From positions 620,001 to 684,000 of the forward strand of contig CAWCEV010000006.1 in the NCBI GenBank assembly GCA_963794655.1: DNA of 64,000 nucleotides, given 5' to 3'. The DNA is from Roseiarcus sp963794655. Lineage in GTDB: Bacteria > Pseudomonadota > Alphaproteobacteria > Rhizobiales > Beijerinckiaceae. The notes below the pieces were generated by a model. The model was not told where the DNA came from and did no database searches. It saw only the letters and a list, made by a program, of their open reading frames with translations. Position 1 is the stretch's first letter. Each line of letters begins with the position of its first letter. Position numbers and translations under genes: made by a program. This document shows positions 1 to 7,893 of this stretch, piece by piece.

Positions 1-541
1 CGATGACGCCCGCTATGAGGCGCTCGACGCGCACCGCACCCGCGTCTCGGGCGCCCAATGGGAGAAGGCGAGCCAGCTCCGGGTGAAGATCGAGGGCGCG
101 CTCCTGGAGGGCCAGCGATCAGTGCTCATGGCGGGCAGCGCCGATCCTCTTGTGATCGACCGCATCGAACCGATCCTGGCCGCGGTGGAGACTACGACGC
201 GAAACCTGTTTCAGAAGCCATTTCGCCTCTTTCCCCGCGTATATGGCCGCGGAGCGATTTCGCTCTCGCCCCGGCGCGGCCTCGAGCGGCCCGGCGAAGT
301 TTTCATTCTGGTCGAATGCGTCGCGGATGAACAAAGCACCGCCATCGGAGCGTTGACGGTATTCAAACAATATCTTCTGCACCATGGCTTCGCTGGACGG
401 CTCTCGACAGGGGGCAACATTGCCTTCCCGATCACGCCGCCCGAACTCAGCGCCGCCGAAGCCTATCGATTCAGTCTCTATCATCTGATGGAGGTCGACG
501 ATCTGGCCGGGTTGTTCCCGATTCAATTCGAAGACTTATGA
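1..541 (+). CDS. DUF1446 / AtuA-like protein, C-terminal part (5' truncated)
   Basis: The frame is open from base 2 and stops at 539-541, so only about the last 180 residues of a longer protein are present. The sequence contains the stretches RVYGRGAI, LSTGGNIAFPITPPEL and YRFSLYHLMEVDD, which resemble the C-terminal ferredoxin-like part of the acyclic terpene utilisation AtuA/DUF1446 family. The biochemical activity of this family is poorly known, so no reaction is assigned. The gene is convergent with the dehydratase gene that ends at 574, with a gap of about 30 bases. A start codon inside the window (83) would give a 152-residue protein, but the coding pattern clearly continues upstream. 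Confidence 0.65.
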   Translation, partial: DDARYEALDAHRTRVSGAQWEKASQLRVKIEGALLEGQRSVLMAGSADPLVIDRIEPILAAVETTTRNLFQKPFRLFPRVYGRGAISLSPRRGLERPGEVFILVECVADEQSTAIGALTVFKQYLLHHGFAGRLSTGGNIAFPITPPELSAAEAYRFSLYHLMEVDDLAGLFPIQFEDL

Positions 542-573
542 GAAGCGAAGCAAGCTTGCCTGGCCTCACAGTG

Positions 574-1680
574 CTAGACGACCGCGAGCGCGGTCTTTTC
601 GAGCTCGGCCCAATCGACGTCAAGGCCGAGCCCCGGCGTCTCGGGCGCCGTGACAAAGCCGTCGACCACAGGCAGCTCGCGCTGCTTTCTGAGCCCTTTG
701 ATATGCTCGGTCGAGTACACGAGCTGCTCATAAAAGTCGTTATTGGGAATCGCGGCCGCCAGATGGGCGTTGGCGACTCCCATGCCATGGACCTGCGCCT
801 TCATGCCATGCGCCTCGGCGAGGTGAGCGATCTTCAGCGCGCCGGTGAGACCGCCTTTGTAGAAGCTCGACGTTCGCACCATGTCGAGCGCCGCCATGTC
901 GATCCAGGTCGCAGCGTTCCAGTGCGCGCCATCCGAGGTTTCGGCCGCGAGCACCGGGATATCGAGGCTGTCCGCCAACTTCCGGTATGAAGTGAGGTCG
1001 AATTCGCGCATCGGCTCTTCGTACCAATGGAAGCCCCACTCCTCGAGCACGCGACCGAATTTGAGCGATGTCGTCAGATCCCAGCCGGCCGAGCCGTCGA
1101 ACATCAGCATCGCGTCGTCGCCTGTCCACTTACGAAGATTGCGGCACAGCTTTGCGTCCTCCCTGCAGTCGCCCCAGGCGTGGAGCTTGAAGGCGACGAA
1201 TCCTTCGTCGGCGCACTCCTTGATGTGTCGCTCGTACTCTTCCATTGTGATCCAGGTCACGGTCGACGCGTAAGCCGGGATTTTCGGATCGGCGCCGCCC
1301 ATCAGCTTGTAGGCAGGCAAGCCCGCCTTTTTCGATTTGACGTCCCAGGCGAGGAGATCGATCAGGCCGAGATGAGCCATATTCGTCTCCTCGATACGGT
1401 CGATCTCCCACATCTTGGCCCAGAGCTGCTCGGTCAGCAGCGCATCGTCGCCGACAAAGCTTTTCAGCCGCCGCCGCGTCAAACTCGCGACTGCCTCTCC
1501 GTCCGCGATCCTGGTCGCGCCGGTGATCCCTTCGTCAGTCTCCATGCGAAGGATGGCTGCCTTCGGGCGCTGATCGATCGGCGTGCCGTCCCCCGATCCC
1601 GGCAGGCCTTTGCGCCAACGGAACGGCACGGGCGGGTGCGCGGCCTCGACCACGTAGCATCGAATATCGGTGATCCTCAT
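574..1680 (-). CDS. Mandelate racemase/muconate lactonizing enzyme family dehydratase
   Basis: This is a 368-residue enolase-superfamily enzyme that probably dehydrates a sugar acid through a Mg-stabilised enolate. Expected residues are visible: metal ligands D195 (in MFDGSAGW), E221 or E222 (WYEEP) and E247 (AAETS), then D266 and H298 (QVHGMG), which form the usual Asp-His dyad. The catalytic K-x-K of the mandelate racemase subgroup reads K165-L-H167, so the second lysine is histidine. The ATG at 1680 is preceded by GGGAGGTGGG, and the reading frame further upstream is only antisense to the binding-protein gene. The gene is divergent from the ABC transporter operon, and the two share a 123-base promoter region with an inverted repeat. 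The substrate is unknown; a sugar acid related to the imported sugar is likely. Confidence 0.85.
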   Translation of the reverse strand: MRITDIRCYVVEAAHPPVPFRWRKGLPGSGDGTPIDQRPKAAILRMETDEGITGATRIADGEAVASLTRRRLKSFVGDDALLTEQLWAKMWEIDRIEETNMAHLGLIDLLAWDVKSKKAGLPAYKLMGGADPKIPAYASTVTWITMEEYERHIKECADEGFVAFKLHAWGDCREDAKLCRNLRKWTGDDAMLMFDGSAGWDLTTSLKFGRVLEEWGFHWYEEPMREFDLTSYRKLADSLDIPVLAAETSDGAHWNAATWIDMAALDMVRTSSFYKGGLTGALKIAHLAEAHGMKAQVHGMGVANAHLAAAIPNNDFYEQLVYSTEHIKGLRKQRELPVVDGFVTAPETPGLGLDVDWAELEKTALAVV

Positions 1681-1708
1681 CCCACCTCCCGAAACCGCGC
1701 TTATGAGT

Positions 1709-1727
1709 ATTGCATGCGATATGCAAT
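1709..1727. promoter_or_regulatory. Inverted repeat, probable GntR operator in a divergent promoter
   Basis: The sequence ATTGCAT-GCGAT-ATGCAAT is a perfect 7-base inverted repeat with a 5-base spacer. It lies between the divergently transcribed dehydratase (start 1680) and sugar-binding protein (start 1804). FCD-type GntR regulators typically bind short AT-rich palindromes of this kind, and such a regulator is encoded at the end of the same operon (6503-7516). Binding is inferred, not shown. Confidence 0.55.
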
Positions 1728-1803
1728 TAGCGTAACATCTTCCCGCTCGATACGCTAGCTCGATCGGCGGGCGCAAAGGCGACGGGTACGAGGGAGGATT
1801 TTT

Positions 1804-2841
1804 ATGCTTTTGCTTTCCAAGGCCCTGCGGCGCGCGGCGCTCGCCACTTTGTCGGTGTCGCTTATGGCCGGCGCAGCGCTCGCGTCGGACAACAAGATCG
1901 CGGTCGTGCCGGGCGGTCCTCACCCGTATTTCGCGCCGTGGGAGCAGGCGGCGGCAGACGCGAAGAAGGACTTCGGGATCGGCGACGTCGAATACAAAGT
2001 GCCGACGGACTGGAAGCTTGAGTTGCAGACCGAACTCCTCGAGAGCCTGGCCTCCCAGGGGTTCAAGGGCTTCGGAATCTTTCCTGGCGACCCGGTAGGC
2101 GTGAACTCGACGATAACGGAGCTTAAGGGCGCGGGCATTCCGGTAGCCGCGCTCGGCGGTTGCACCGTCGATCCGACCGACGCCGTATTCTGCTTTGCGA
2201 CCGACCCCTACAAGACCACCTACACCATGACCAAGGCATTGATCGCGGCGATGGGCGGCAAGGGCAATATCGTCCACCTGACCGGCCTCTTGATCGACAC
2301 CAACACCACGCTGCGCGAGCAGGCCGTGCAGAAGGCGGTCGATGAAACCAACGGCGCCGTGAAGCTCTTGCAGACGGTTGCCGATACAGACGCCGAGGAG
2401 GCTGGCGATCAGAAGATCAACGCGCTTCTCGCAGCCCAGAAGGACCAAATCGACGGCATCATCGGAACCGCGCATATCACTTCGGAGGTCGCGGCCAAGG
2501 CGCTGCGCGCCATCGGGGACAAGCGCATCAAATATATTGCTTTCGACGATAGCCCGGCCGTTCTGGCTGCGGTCAAGGACGGGTTCGCCCAGGCGACTTT
2601 CGTGCAGAATCCGTACGGTCAGGCCTATATCGGCGCGTTCGCGCTCGACCTCATCGCGAGCGGCGCGTGCAAGATGAAGGCCGATGCGCCGTGGATCAAG
2701 ACTCCCCAGACCGCGCACTTCATCGATTCCGGCGTGCTCGAGGTGACGCCCGACAAGCTCGCCACCTACAAGGACGACGTGAAGAAGCTCACGACCGACA
2801 TTCAGAGCAAGTTCAAGGCGACCTATATGGATTGCAAGTAG
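1804..2841 (+). CDS. ABC transporter sugar-binding protein (periplasmic, type 1 fold)
   Basis: This 345-residue secreted protein captures a sugar for the adjacent importer. It starts with a Sec signal peptide (basic ALRRAALA, hydrophobic core, cleavage after about residue 27 at ALA-SD). The mature part has the alternating segments of the ribose/xylose-type binding-protein family, for example GGPHPYFAPW, GFGIFPGDPVG and GIIGTAHITS. The start is supported by GGGAGG 8 bases upstream of the ATG. It is the first gene of an operon with two permeases, an ATPase and a GntR regulator. A strong hairpin follows it, which may keep this transcript more abundant than those of the membrane parts. The sugar bound cannot be read from the sequence. 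Confidence 0.85.
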   Translation: MLLLSKALRRAALATLSVSLMAGAALASDNKIAVVPGGPHPYFAPWEQAAADAKKDFGIGDVEYKVPTDWKLELQTELLESLASQGFKGFGIFPGDPVGVNSTITELKGAGIPVAALGGCTVDPTDAVFCFATDPYKTTYTMTKALIAAMGGKGNIVHLTGLLIDTNTTLREQAVQKAVDETNGAVKLLQTVADTDAEEAGDQKINALLAAQKDQIDGIIGTAHITSEVAAKALRAIGDKRIKYIAFDDSPAVLAAVKDGFAQATFVQNPYGQAYIGAFALDLIASGACKMKADAPWIKTPQTAHFIDSGVLEVTPDKLATYKDDVKKLTTDIQSKFKATYMDCK

Positions 2842-2902
2842 ACGCTGAATCCGGGAAGAGGCCTCGGCGGGATCGCGCGCTACGATCCTCGCTGGGAAGC
2901 GA

Positions 2903-2946
2903 GTCGCGCCAAACGGATTTCACCTTAAGCCCGCGTTTGGCGCGAC
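2903..2946 (+). promoter_or_regulatory. Strong intra-operon RNA hairpin
   Basis: GTCGCGCCAAACG (2903-2915) is followed after an 18-base loop by its exact reverse complement (2934-2946), giving a perfect 13-base-pair stem. It lies in the 193-base gap between the binding protein and the first permease and has no T-run after it, so it is not a classic terminator. A stem here could protect the 3' end of the binding-protein mRNA or lower expression of the permease genes, as known for other binding-protein operons. Confidence 0.6.
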
Positions 2947-3034
2947 ATGACCTGGCAAAGTCCGACAAGATCAGGCGTCGCCTGCAGTCCTCGCACCGCC
3001 TTACCCCCTTGCGGCCTCAAGGAACATCGCCCGC

Positions 3035-4033
3035 ATGACCGATCAGGTCCTTGATCAGCCGCGCCGCCGACCGTTTGTGCTTGGCCAACAGGCCGGGCTG
3101 GTCGTCATACTTGTTCTGCTGGGCGCGCTGTTCACCTCGAAGTCGCCGGGCTTCTTGTCGAGCTTCAATCTCTTCGTGCTCGGCCGATCGCTCGCTATCG
3201 ATATCGTGATCGGCTTCTCGCAAATGGTGGTGCTGGCGACCGGCGGCATGAACCTGTCCGTGGGCTCGATCGGCGTCTGCGTCGTGATGATGGGGGGCTA
3301 CCTGATGCAGGTCGCGGGCCTGCCGGTCCCGCTGGCGTGCGCGTTGGCGCTTCTCCTCGGCGGCGCGCTTGGCTGGCTTAACGGTTTCACCATCGTGAAA
3401 AGCGGCGTCAACAGTTTCATTGTGACGCTGGCGAGCGCGAACCTGTTCTCGGGCGGGATGCTGATTCTCACCAAGGCCACTCCGCTCAATGCCCTGCCGC
3501 GATCGGTGGCGGCTTTTGGACAGATGCGGATCGGCGGGGGTTGGGTGTCGCCGATGCTTGTGGTCGCGGCCGCGATCGGCCTCGCGCTCATCATCTTCTA
3601 CCGCTTCTCTGTTATCGGCCGGCAGTCGCTGGCTACCGGCGCCAATCCGCGTGCGGCCGAGATGTCGGGCGTGCCGGTCGGACGCCGGATCATCGCGGCG
3701 CACGCGCTTTCAGGCGTGCTCGCTGGGGTCGCCGGACTTCTGACTGTCGCACGCGTCGGCGCCGCGATGCCGGCGGTCGGCGGCCAGGATTGGCTGCTGC
3801 CGTCCTTTCTGGGACCGGTGCTCGGCGGCGCCGCGCTTGCCGGCGGCTTCGTTTCGGTCGGCGGCACGATGCTCGGCGCGGCACTCGTGACGACGATACG
3901 CAGCGGTCTGCTCGTGATGGGCATCGGCAATTTTTGGCTCGATCTTTTCCTCGGCCTGTTCCTTCTGGCGGCGGTGCTGCTCCAACGCTATCGCGGCGCG
4001 CTGTCGCTGCGGTTCCGCGCGCAGGAGGCCTGA
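3035..4033 (+). CDS. ABC transporter permease, RbsC/BPD_transp_2 family
   Basis: This 332-residue integral membrane protein has about nine hydrophobic segments and belongs to the branched-chain/ribose permease family. The characteristic stretch GGMNLSVGSIG near residue 70 and the region around LGGAALAGGFVSVGGTMLG near residue 265 are typical of RbsC-type permeases. It would form the membrane channel together with the next gene. The ATG follows AAGGAACATC, an acceptable ribosome site. The second permease begins only 3 bases after its stop, so translation is probably coupled. The presence of two different permeases points to a heterodimeric channel. Confidence 0.85.
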   Translation: MTDQVLDQPRRRPFVLGQQAGLVVILVLLGALFTSKSPGFLSSFNLFVLGRSLAIDIVIGFSQMVVLATGGMNLSVGSIGVCVVMMGGYLMQVAGLPVPLACALALLLGGALGWLNGFTIVKSGVNSFIVTLASANLFSGGMLILTKATPLNALPRSVAAFGQMRIGGGWVSPMLVVAAAIGLALIIFYRFSVIGRQSLATGANPRAAEMSGVPVGRRIIAAHALSGVLAGVAGLLTVARVGAAMPAVGGQDWLLPSFLGPVLGGAALAGGFVSVGGTMLGAALVTTIRSGLLVMGIGNFWLDLFLGLFLLAAVLLQRYRGALSLRFRAQEA

Positions 4034-4036
4034 ACG

Positions 4037-4981
4037 GTGCGCCGCATCCTCAATGCCGAATGGGCGGGCCTCCTGGCGGCGATCGTCGTCGGCGCGATCA
4101 TCCTCGCCGTCGTCTCGCCCAACTTCCTGTCGGAATTCAATTTCTATGTGCTGCTGCGTAGCGTCTGTGTGAGCATTGTCGTCGCCTTCGCTCAGATGGT
4201 GACGCTGGCCGTCGGGCAGATGAACCTCTCCGTCGGCGCGCTCGGCGGCATGGTCGCGGTCCTGTTCGGCGGCATGATGGAAGTCCTCGGCGTGCCGCTG
4301 TGGCTCGCTGTCCCGCTCGCGATCGTGATCGGCGTCGCGGGGGGACTCGTCAACGGCCTCTTGGCGGCGCGCACCGGCATCAACGGCTTCATTGTCACGC
4401 TGGCGACCGCCTCCGCCTTCACCGGCGTAAACCTGGGTCTGACCAAGTCCGTGCCGTTCTACAAGATGCCGACCGCGCTGCAGGACTTCGGCAATGGCCG
4501 AATTGGCGCCCTTCCGTTCCTGCTCATCGCCCCGCTCGTCGTCTCCCCCCTGCTCGCCCTGCTTCTGTTCCGCCTGCCCATCGGCCGTCGGCTTCTGGCT
4601 GTCGGCGGCAATAGCCAGGCGGCGGCGCTGTCGGGAATTTCACCCGCCAACGCAATCATCCTCGCGCATTGCCTCTCGGGTTTCCTGGCGGCGATCGGCG
4701 CGGTGCTGGCTGTCGCCCAGCTCGGCTCGGCGCAGCCGCTGATCGGCAGCGACTGGTTGCTGCTCTCCTTCGCCGCGCCGATCATCGGCGGCACCGCGCT
4801 GGCCGGAGGTTATGTCTCGATCACCGGCGCCATCCTTGCCGTGCTGGTCATCGCGCTCATCCAGAACGGCTTGGTGCTCGCCAAGGTCGATCCCTATTGG
4901 GTGCAGTTCCTGCTCGGCGCCCTGATCGTCGCTACGATCTTCTTCAACCGCTGGCGTGCGCGCCCGATACGATTGGGCTAG
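4037..4981 (+). CDS. ABC transporter permease, RbsC/BPD_transp_2 family (second subunit)
   Basis: This 314-residue membrane protein is homologous to the preceding permease. It carries the matching motif GQMNLSVGALGGM and the later block GGTALAGGYVSITGAILA. The start is a GTG, three bases after the stop of the previous gene, and the ATPase gene starts 7 bases after its own stop. The pair probably arose by duplication and forms a heterodimer in the inner membrane. The sugar is not identifiable; the neighbouring mutarotase and dehydratases suggest a deoxysugar or sugar acid. Confidence 0.85.
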   Translation: MRRILNAEWAGLLAAIVVGAIILAVVSPNFLSEFNFYVLLRSVCVSIVVAFAQMVTLAVGQMNLSVGALGGMVAVLFGGMMEVLGVPLWLAVPLAIVIGVAGGLVNGLLAARTGINGFIVTLATASAFTGVNLGLTKSVPFYKMPTALQDFGNGRIGALPFLLIAPLVVSPLLALLLFRLPIGRRLLAVGGNSQAAALSGISPANAIILAHCLSGFLAAIGAVLAVAQLGSAQPLIGSDWLLLSFAAPIIGGTALAGGYVSITGAILAVLVIALIQNGLVLAKVDPYWVQFLLGALIVATIFFNRWRARPIRLG

Positions 4982-4988
4982 CCGCGGC

Positions 4989-6506
4989 ATGGACCTCTCC
5001 ATCGATCACGTGACCAAAGCCTTCCCGAGCGTCCGGGCGCTCGATGACGTGACGTTCCAGGTCCGGGCTGGCGAGATCCATGCGCTGATGGGCGAAAACG
5101 GCGCAGGAAAGTCCACTCTCATCAAGATCGTGACCGGCGTCTACAAGCCCGATTCCGGACGGCTCCTGCTTGACGGCGCGCCCGCGGAGTTCGCTTCTCC
5201 GCGTGAAGCGCTCGCCGCCGCGATCGGCGCCGTGCATCAGGAGCGCAATCTCATCCCGCGCTTTTCGGTCGGCGAGAATATCCTGCTCGAGCACCTGCCG
5301 ACCAAGAACGGCATGGTGGACTATGCGGAAGTGCATCGGCAGGCGCGCGGGTTCCTCGACCTGCTTGACCGCGCGATCGATACGCGGGCCGAGGTGGCGA
5401 CGCTCTCGGTCGCGCAAATGCAAATCGTCGAGATCGCCAAGGCGCTTTCGCTGAAGGCAAAGCTTCTGCTCTTGGACGAGCCGACCGCTTCGATCAGCGG
5501 CCACGAAGCCTCCGCGCTTTTCGGCGTGCTGCGCCGGCTCCGGGCGCAGGGCGTCGCCATCGTCTTCGTCAGCCACAAGCTCGAGGAAGTGCTCTCGCTC
5601 TGCGATCGTGTGACGGTGCTGCGCGACGGCAAGATCGCCGCCGCGGACGAGCCCATAGCCAGCGTCACGCGGGGACGGCTGGTGTCGTTGATGATCGGCC
5701 GCGACGAGCGGGTCGCCGACATCGGGGTCCGCAGCCCCGACACAAGCCGGGCTGTTCTCGAACTCAAGGCGGTCTCGACTTCATTCGGACACCAGGGCGT
5801 CGACCTCAGCCTTCACAAGGGCGAGATCCTCGGACTCTATGGCCTGGTCGGGGCTGGCCGCACCGAGCTCGCGCGCAGCATCCTTGGCTTCGGTCGCGTT
5901 ACCGCAGGGGAAATCCTGGTCGGCGGACGGCCGGCGCATATCCGTTCGATGCATGAGGCGCTTGAAAGCTATCGCCTCGGCTATGTGAGCGAGGACCGCA
6001 AGGGCGAAGGCCTGCTGCTCGCCTATCCGATCAGGGACAACATCGCGATCACGATCTGGCGACGCATCGCCGGATTTCTCGGGCTCATCACGCCCGGCGC
6101 GGAAGCGAAGGCGGCGGCCCCGTTCGTTGGACGGCTGGCGATCCGTGCGCCGTCGATCGGCGCGATCGTCTCGACCCTTTCGGGAGGAAACCAGCAGAAG
6201 GTCTCGATCGCGAAATGGCTGGCCGCGCAGACCGACATTCTGATCATCGATGAGCCCACGGTTGGAATCGACGTCAAGACCAAGGTCGAAATTCACGAGC
6301 TGATCGCCGGCATCGCGCGTGAGGGCGTCTCGGTGCTGCTGATCACTTCCGACATGGCCGAGATGGTCACTTTGGCCGATCGGATTCTCGTCCTGCACGG
6401 TTTCAGGATCGTGGGCGAGGTGGAGAATAGCCATCGCTACGAGCCGACCAGCGCCGCGGTCATGAACTTCATCCACGCGGTCGAGCCCGCGACAGTCGGC
6501 GCGTGA
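4989..6506 (+). CDS. Sugar ABC transporter ATPase (RbsA/MglA type, two nucleotide-binding domains)
   Basis: The protein is about 505 residues long and holds two tandem ABC domains, the usual arrangement for ribose-type importers. The first domain has Walker A GENGAGKST near residue 35, the signature region LSVAQMQIVEIAKAL and Walker B LLLLDEPTA. The second has the degenerate Walker A GLVGAGRTEL, the signature LSGGNQQK and ILIIDEPTVGID. An upstream in-frame ATG at 4956 overlaps the permease; the ATG at 4989 gives the normal family N-terminus (DLSIDHVTKAFP). It energises uptake by the two permeases just upstream. The regulator gene overlaps its stop by 4 bases. Confidence 0.88.
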   Translation: MDLSIDHVTKAFPSVRALDDVTFQVRAGEIHALMGENGAGKSTLIKIVTGVYKPDSGRLLLDGAPAEFASPREALAAAIGAVHQERNLIPRFSVGENILLEHLPTKNGMVDYAEVHRQARGFLDLLDRAIDTRAEVATLSVAQMQIVEIAKALSLKAKLLLLDEPTASISGHEASALFGVLRRLRAQGVAIVFVSHKLEEVLSLCDRVTVLRDGKIAAADEPIASVTRGRLVSLMIGRDERVADIGVRSPDTSRAVLELKAVSTSFGHQGVDLSLHKGEILGLYGLVGAGRTELARSILGFGRVTAGEILVGGRPAHIRSMHEALESYRLGYVSEDRKGEGLLLAYPIRDNIAITIWRRIAGFLGLITPGAEAKAAAPFVGRLAIRAPSIGAIVSTLSGGNQQKVSIAKWLAAQTDILIIDEPTVGIDVKTKVEIHELIAGIAREGVSVLLITSDMAEMVTLADRILVLHGFRIVGEVENSHRYEPTSAAVMNFIHAVEPATVGA

Positions 6507-7516
6507 TGCCGGCCGCGCTGCCACAAACCGACGCTCGACCGCTATACGAGATCATCTACGGCGTGCTGCGCGAACATCTGCTCGAGGGCAGCTTTCCGAC
6601 CGGGCTGGTCCTGGGCGAGGCCGGGGTCGCCCGCGCGTTCAAATCGAGCCGCATTCCCGCGGCCGCCGCACTGCAGAGGCTGAGCGACGAAGGGCTGATC
6701 AAGAGATTCGGCGGAAGGGGCTATCTGGCCGCGGACGCCGATCCTCGCACGGTCATCCGCCGAGAGCTCGCCGACGCCGGCTTGCGTCTGCCGGAGACGG
6801 TGTCGGGCAGCCTGAAGATGCTCAACCACCAGGCGCGCATCTATCCGTTGGTCGAGCACGCCGTCGCAGCCCTGCTGTCCTACGGCCGGCTCCTCGTCAA
6901 CGAGAGCGCTCTCGCCGAGCATTTCGAGGTCAGCCGGACTGTCGCCCACGAGGTGCTCACTCGACTCGAGCGCACCGGGCTCATCGAGAAGGACACCAAT
7001 CAGCGCTGGTATGCTGGCCCGCTCACCGTCGACCGGCTGCACGAGCACTTCGAAATGCGCTGGCTGCTCGAGCCCGCCGCGTTGGGGCAGGCCATGGCGA
7101 GCCTTTCTCCGAGCGAGCTGCGCGCGAAGCGGGCCCGGGTGGAGAAGGCGCAGCACCGTCACAACACTCCCGCCCGACTCGAGCGGCTCGAGGTCGACTT
7201 GCACGGTGAGGTCGTGCTCTCATGCGCCAATCAGCAGCTTCGTGACGCCATCCGCCGCAACGCGCTGCCGCTATTCGCGACCCATTCGACCTTCGAATTG
7301 ATCCAGGAGGACGAGGAGATCGAGACGATGCTCGCCGAGCATCTCGCGGTCTATGATTTTCTGCTCGCCCGCGACAAGCGGGGGGCGATGGCGGCGCTCA
7401 AGGCGCATATACGCCGATCGCTCGAGCCCAATATCGAGCGATTGAAGCGCATCGGCTCGTTGCCGGAGTTGATACGGCCGCCGTTCCTGATCCAGGTCGG
7501 AAACGCGAGAAACTGA
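6503..7516 (+). CDS. GntR/FadR-type regulator with two winged-helix domains and an FCD domain
   Basis: This 337-residue transcription factor is probably the local regulator of the sugar cluster. Residues about 13-77 resemble a GntR winged helix (SRIPAAAALQRLSDEGLI). Residues about 105-165 repeat the pattern (EVSRTVAHEVLTRLERTGLI), so there appear to be two DNA-binding domains. An FCD effector domain follows, with probable metal ligands in EVDLHGEV, EHLAVYDFL and LKAHIRRSL. The GTG at 6503 overlaps the ATPase stop as GTGA; an ATG at 6506 is an alternative start. A likely target is the inverted repeat at 1709-1727. A double winged helix is unusual in the family, where one domain of roughly 70 residues is normal. 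Confidence 0.8.
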   Translation: MMPAALPQTDARPLYEIIYGVLREHLLEGSFPTGLVLGEAGVARAFKSSRIPAAAALQRLSDEGLIKRFGGRGYLAADADPRTVIRRELADAGLRLPETVSGSLKMLNHQARIYPLVEHAVAALLSYGRLLVNESALAEHFEVSRTVAHEVLTRLERTGLIEKDTNQRWYAGPLTVDRLHEHFEMRWLLEPAALGQAMASLSPSELRAKRARVEKAQHRHNTPARLERLEVDLHGEVVLSCANQQLRDAIRRNALPLFATHSTFELIQEDEEIETMLAEHLAVYDFLLARDKRGAMAALKAHIRRSLEPNIERLKRIGSLPELIRPPFLIQVGNARN

Positions 7517-7563
7517 ACCGTGCTCCTGCCGACTGCAGGCGTGCGAGGGGTCGCGCGCCCGTC

Positions 7564-7893
7564 TCAGTCGTGATGAAACACCTCTTCCGCCATCGCCCAC
7601 CACTCCCCCGGCGCGCGCGTTGCGAGCGCCTCCTGCATCGGATCGTGGATCGCCCACCAGTCTTTCGTGCGCGCGTCGGCCGCCATCTTCTTTGCGTCGG
7701 CGGCCCAGTCTTCGCCGTGATATTCCCAATAGGCGAACAACAGATTTTCCGGCTCGCGTAGGAAGATCGTGTAATTGCGGATGTTGCAGGCGGAGATCCT
7801 GGCCAAAACTTCAGGCCAGACGGCGGCGTGCGTTCGCTTGTATTCGGCGATCCGGTCCGGTTTGATGCCGATCACCATGCCCATGCGCTTCAC
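7564..7893 (-). CDS. rhaM: L-rhamnose mutarotase-family protein (RhaM/DUF718)
   Basis: This 109-residue cytoplasmic protein matches the small L-rhamnose mutarotase family in length and pattern. It has Y18 and H22 in the segment IAEYKRTHAAVW, at the same positions as the catalytic residues of the E. coli enzyme, and the later aromatic stretch LLFAYWEYHG. It would interconvert the alpha and beta anomers of a hexose such as rhamnose or fucose. The GTG start at 7893 overlaps the stop of the upstream dehydratase as GTGA, so the two are translationally coupled. The pairing with a dehydratase suggests the sugar is first oxidised to an acid, although no dehydrogenase for this step is in the window. 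Confidence 0.8.
   Translation of the reverse strand: MKRMGMVIGIKPDRIAEYKRTHAAVWPEVLARISACNIRNYTIFLREPENLLFAYWEYHGEDWAADAKKMAADARTKDWWAIHDPMQEALATRAPGEWWAMAEEVFHHD

Noticed and set aside
1681..2718. N-terminal extension of the dehydratase frame (714 residues in total)
   Set aside because: The extension is antisense to the sugar-binding protein gene and has no family resemblance; the ATG at 1680 has a good ribosome site and gives the normal family start.
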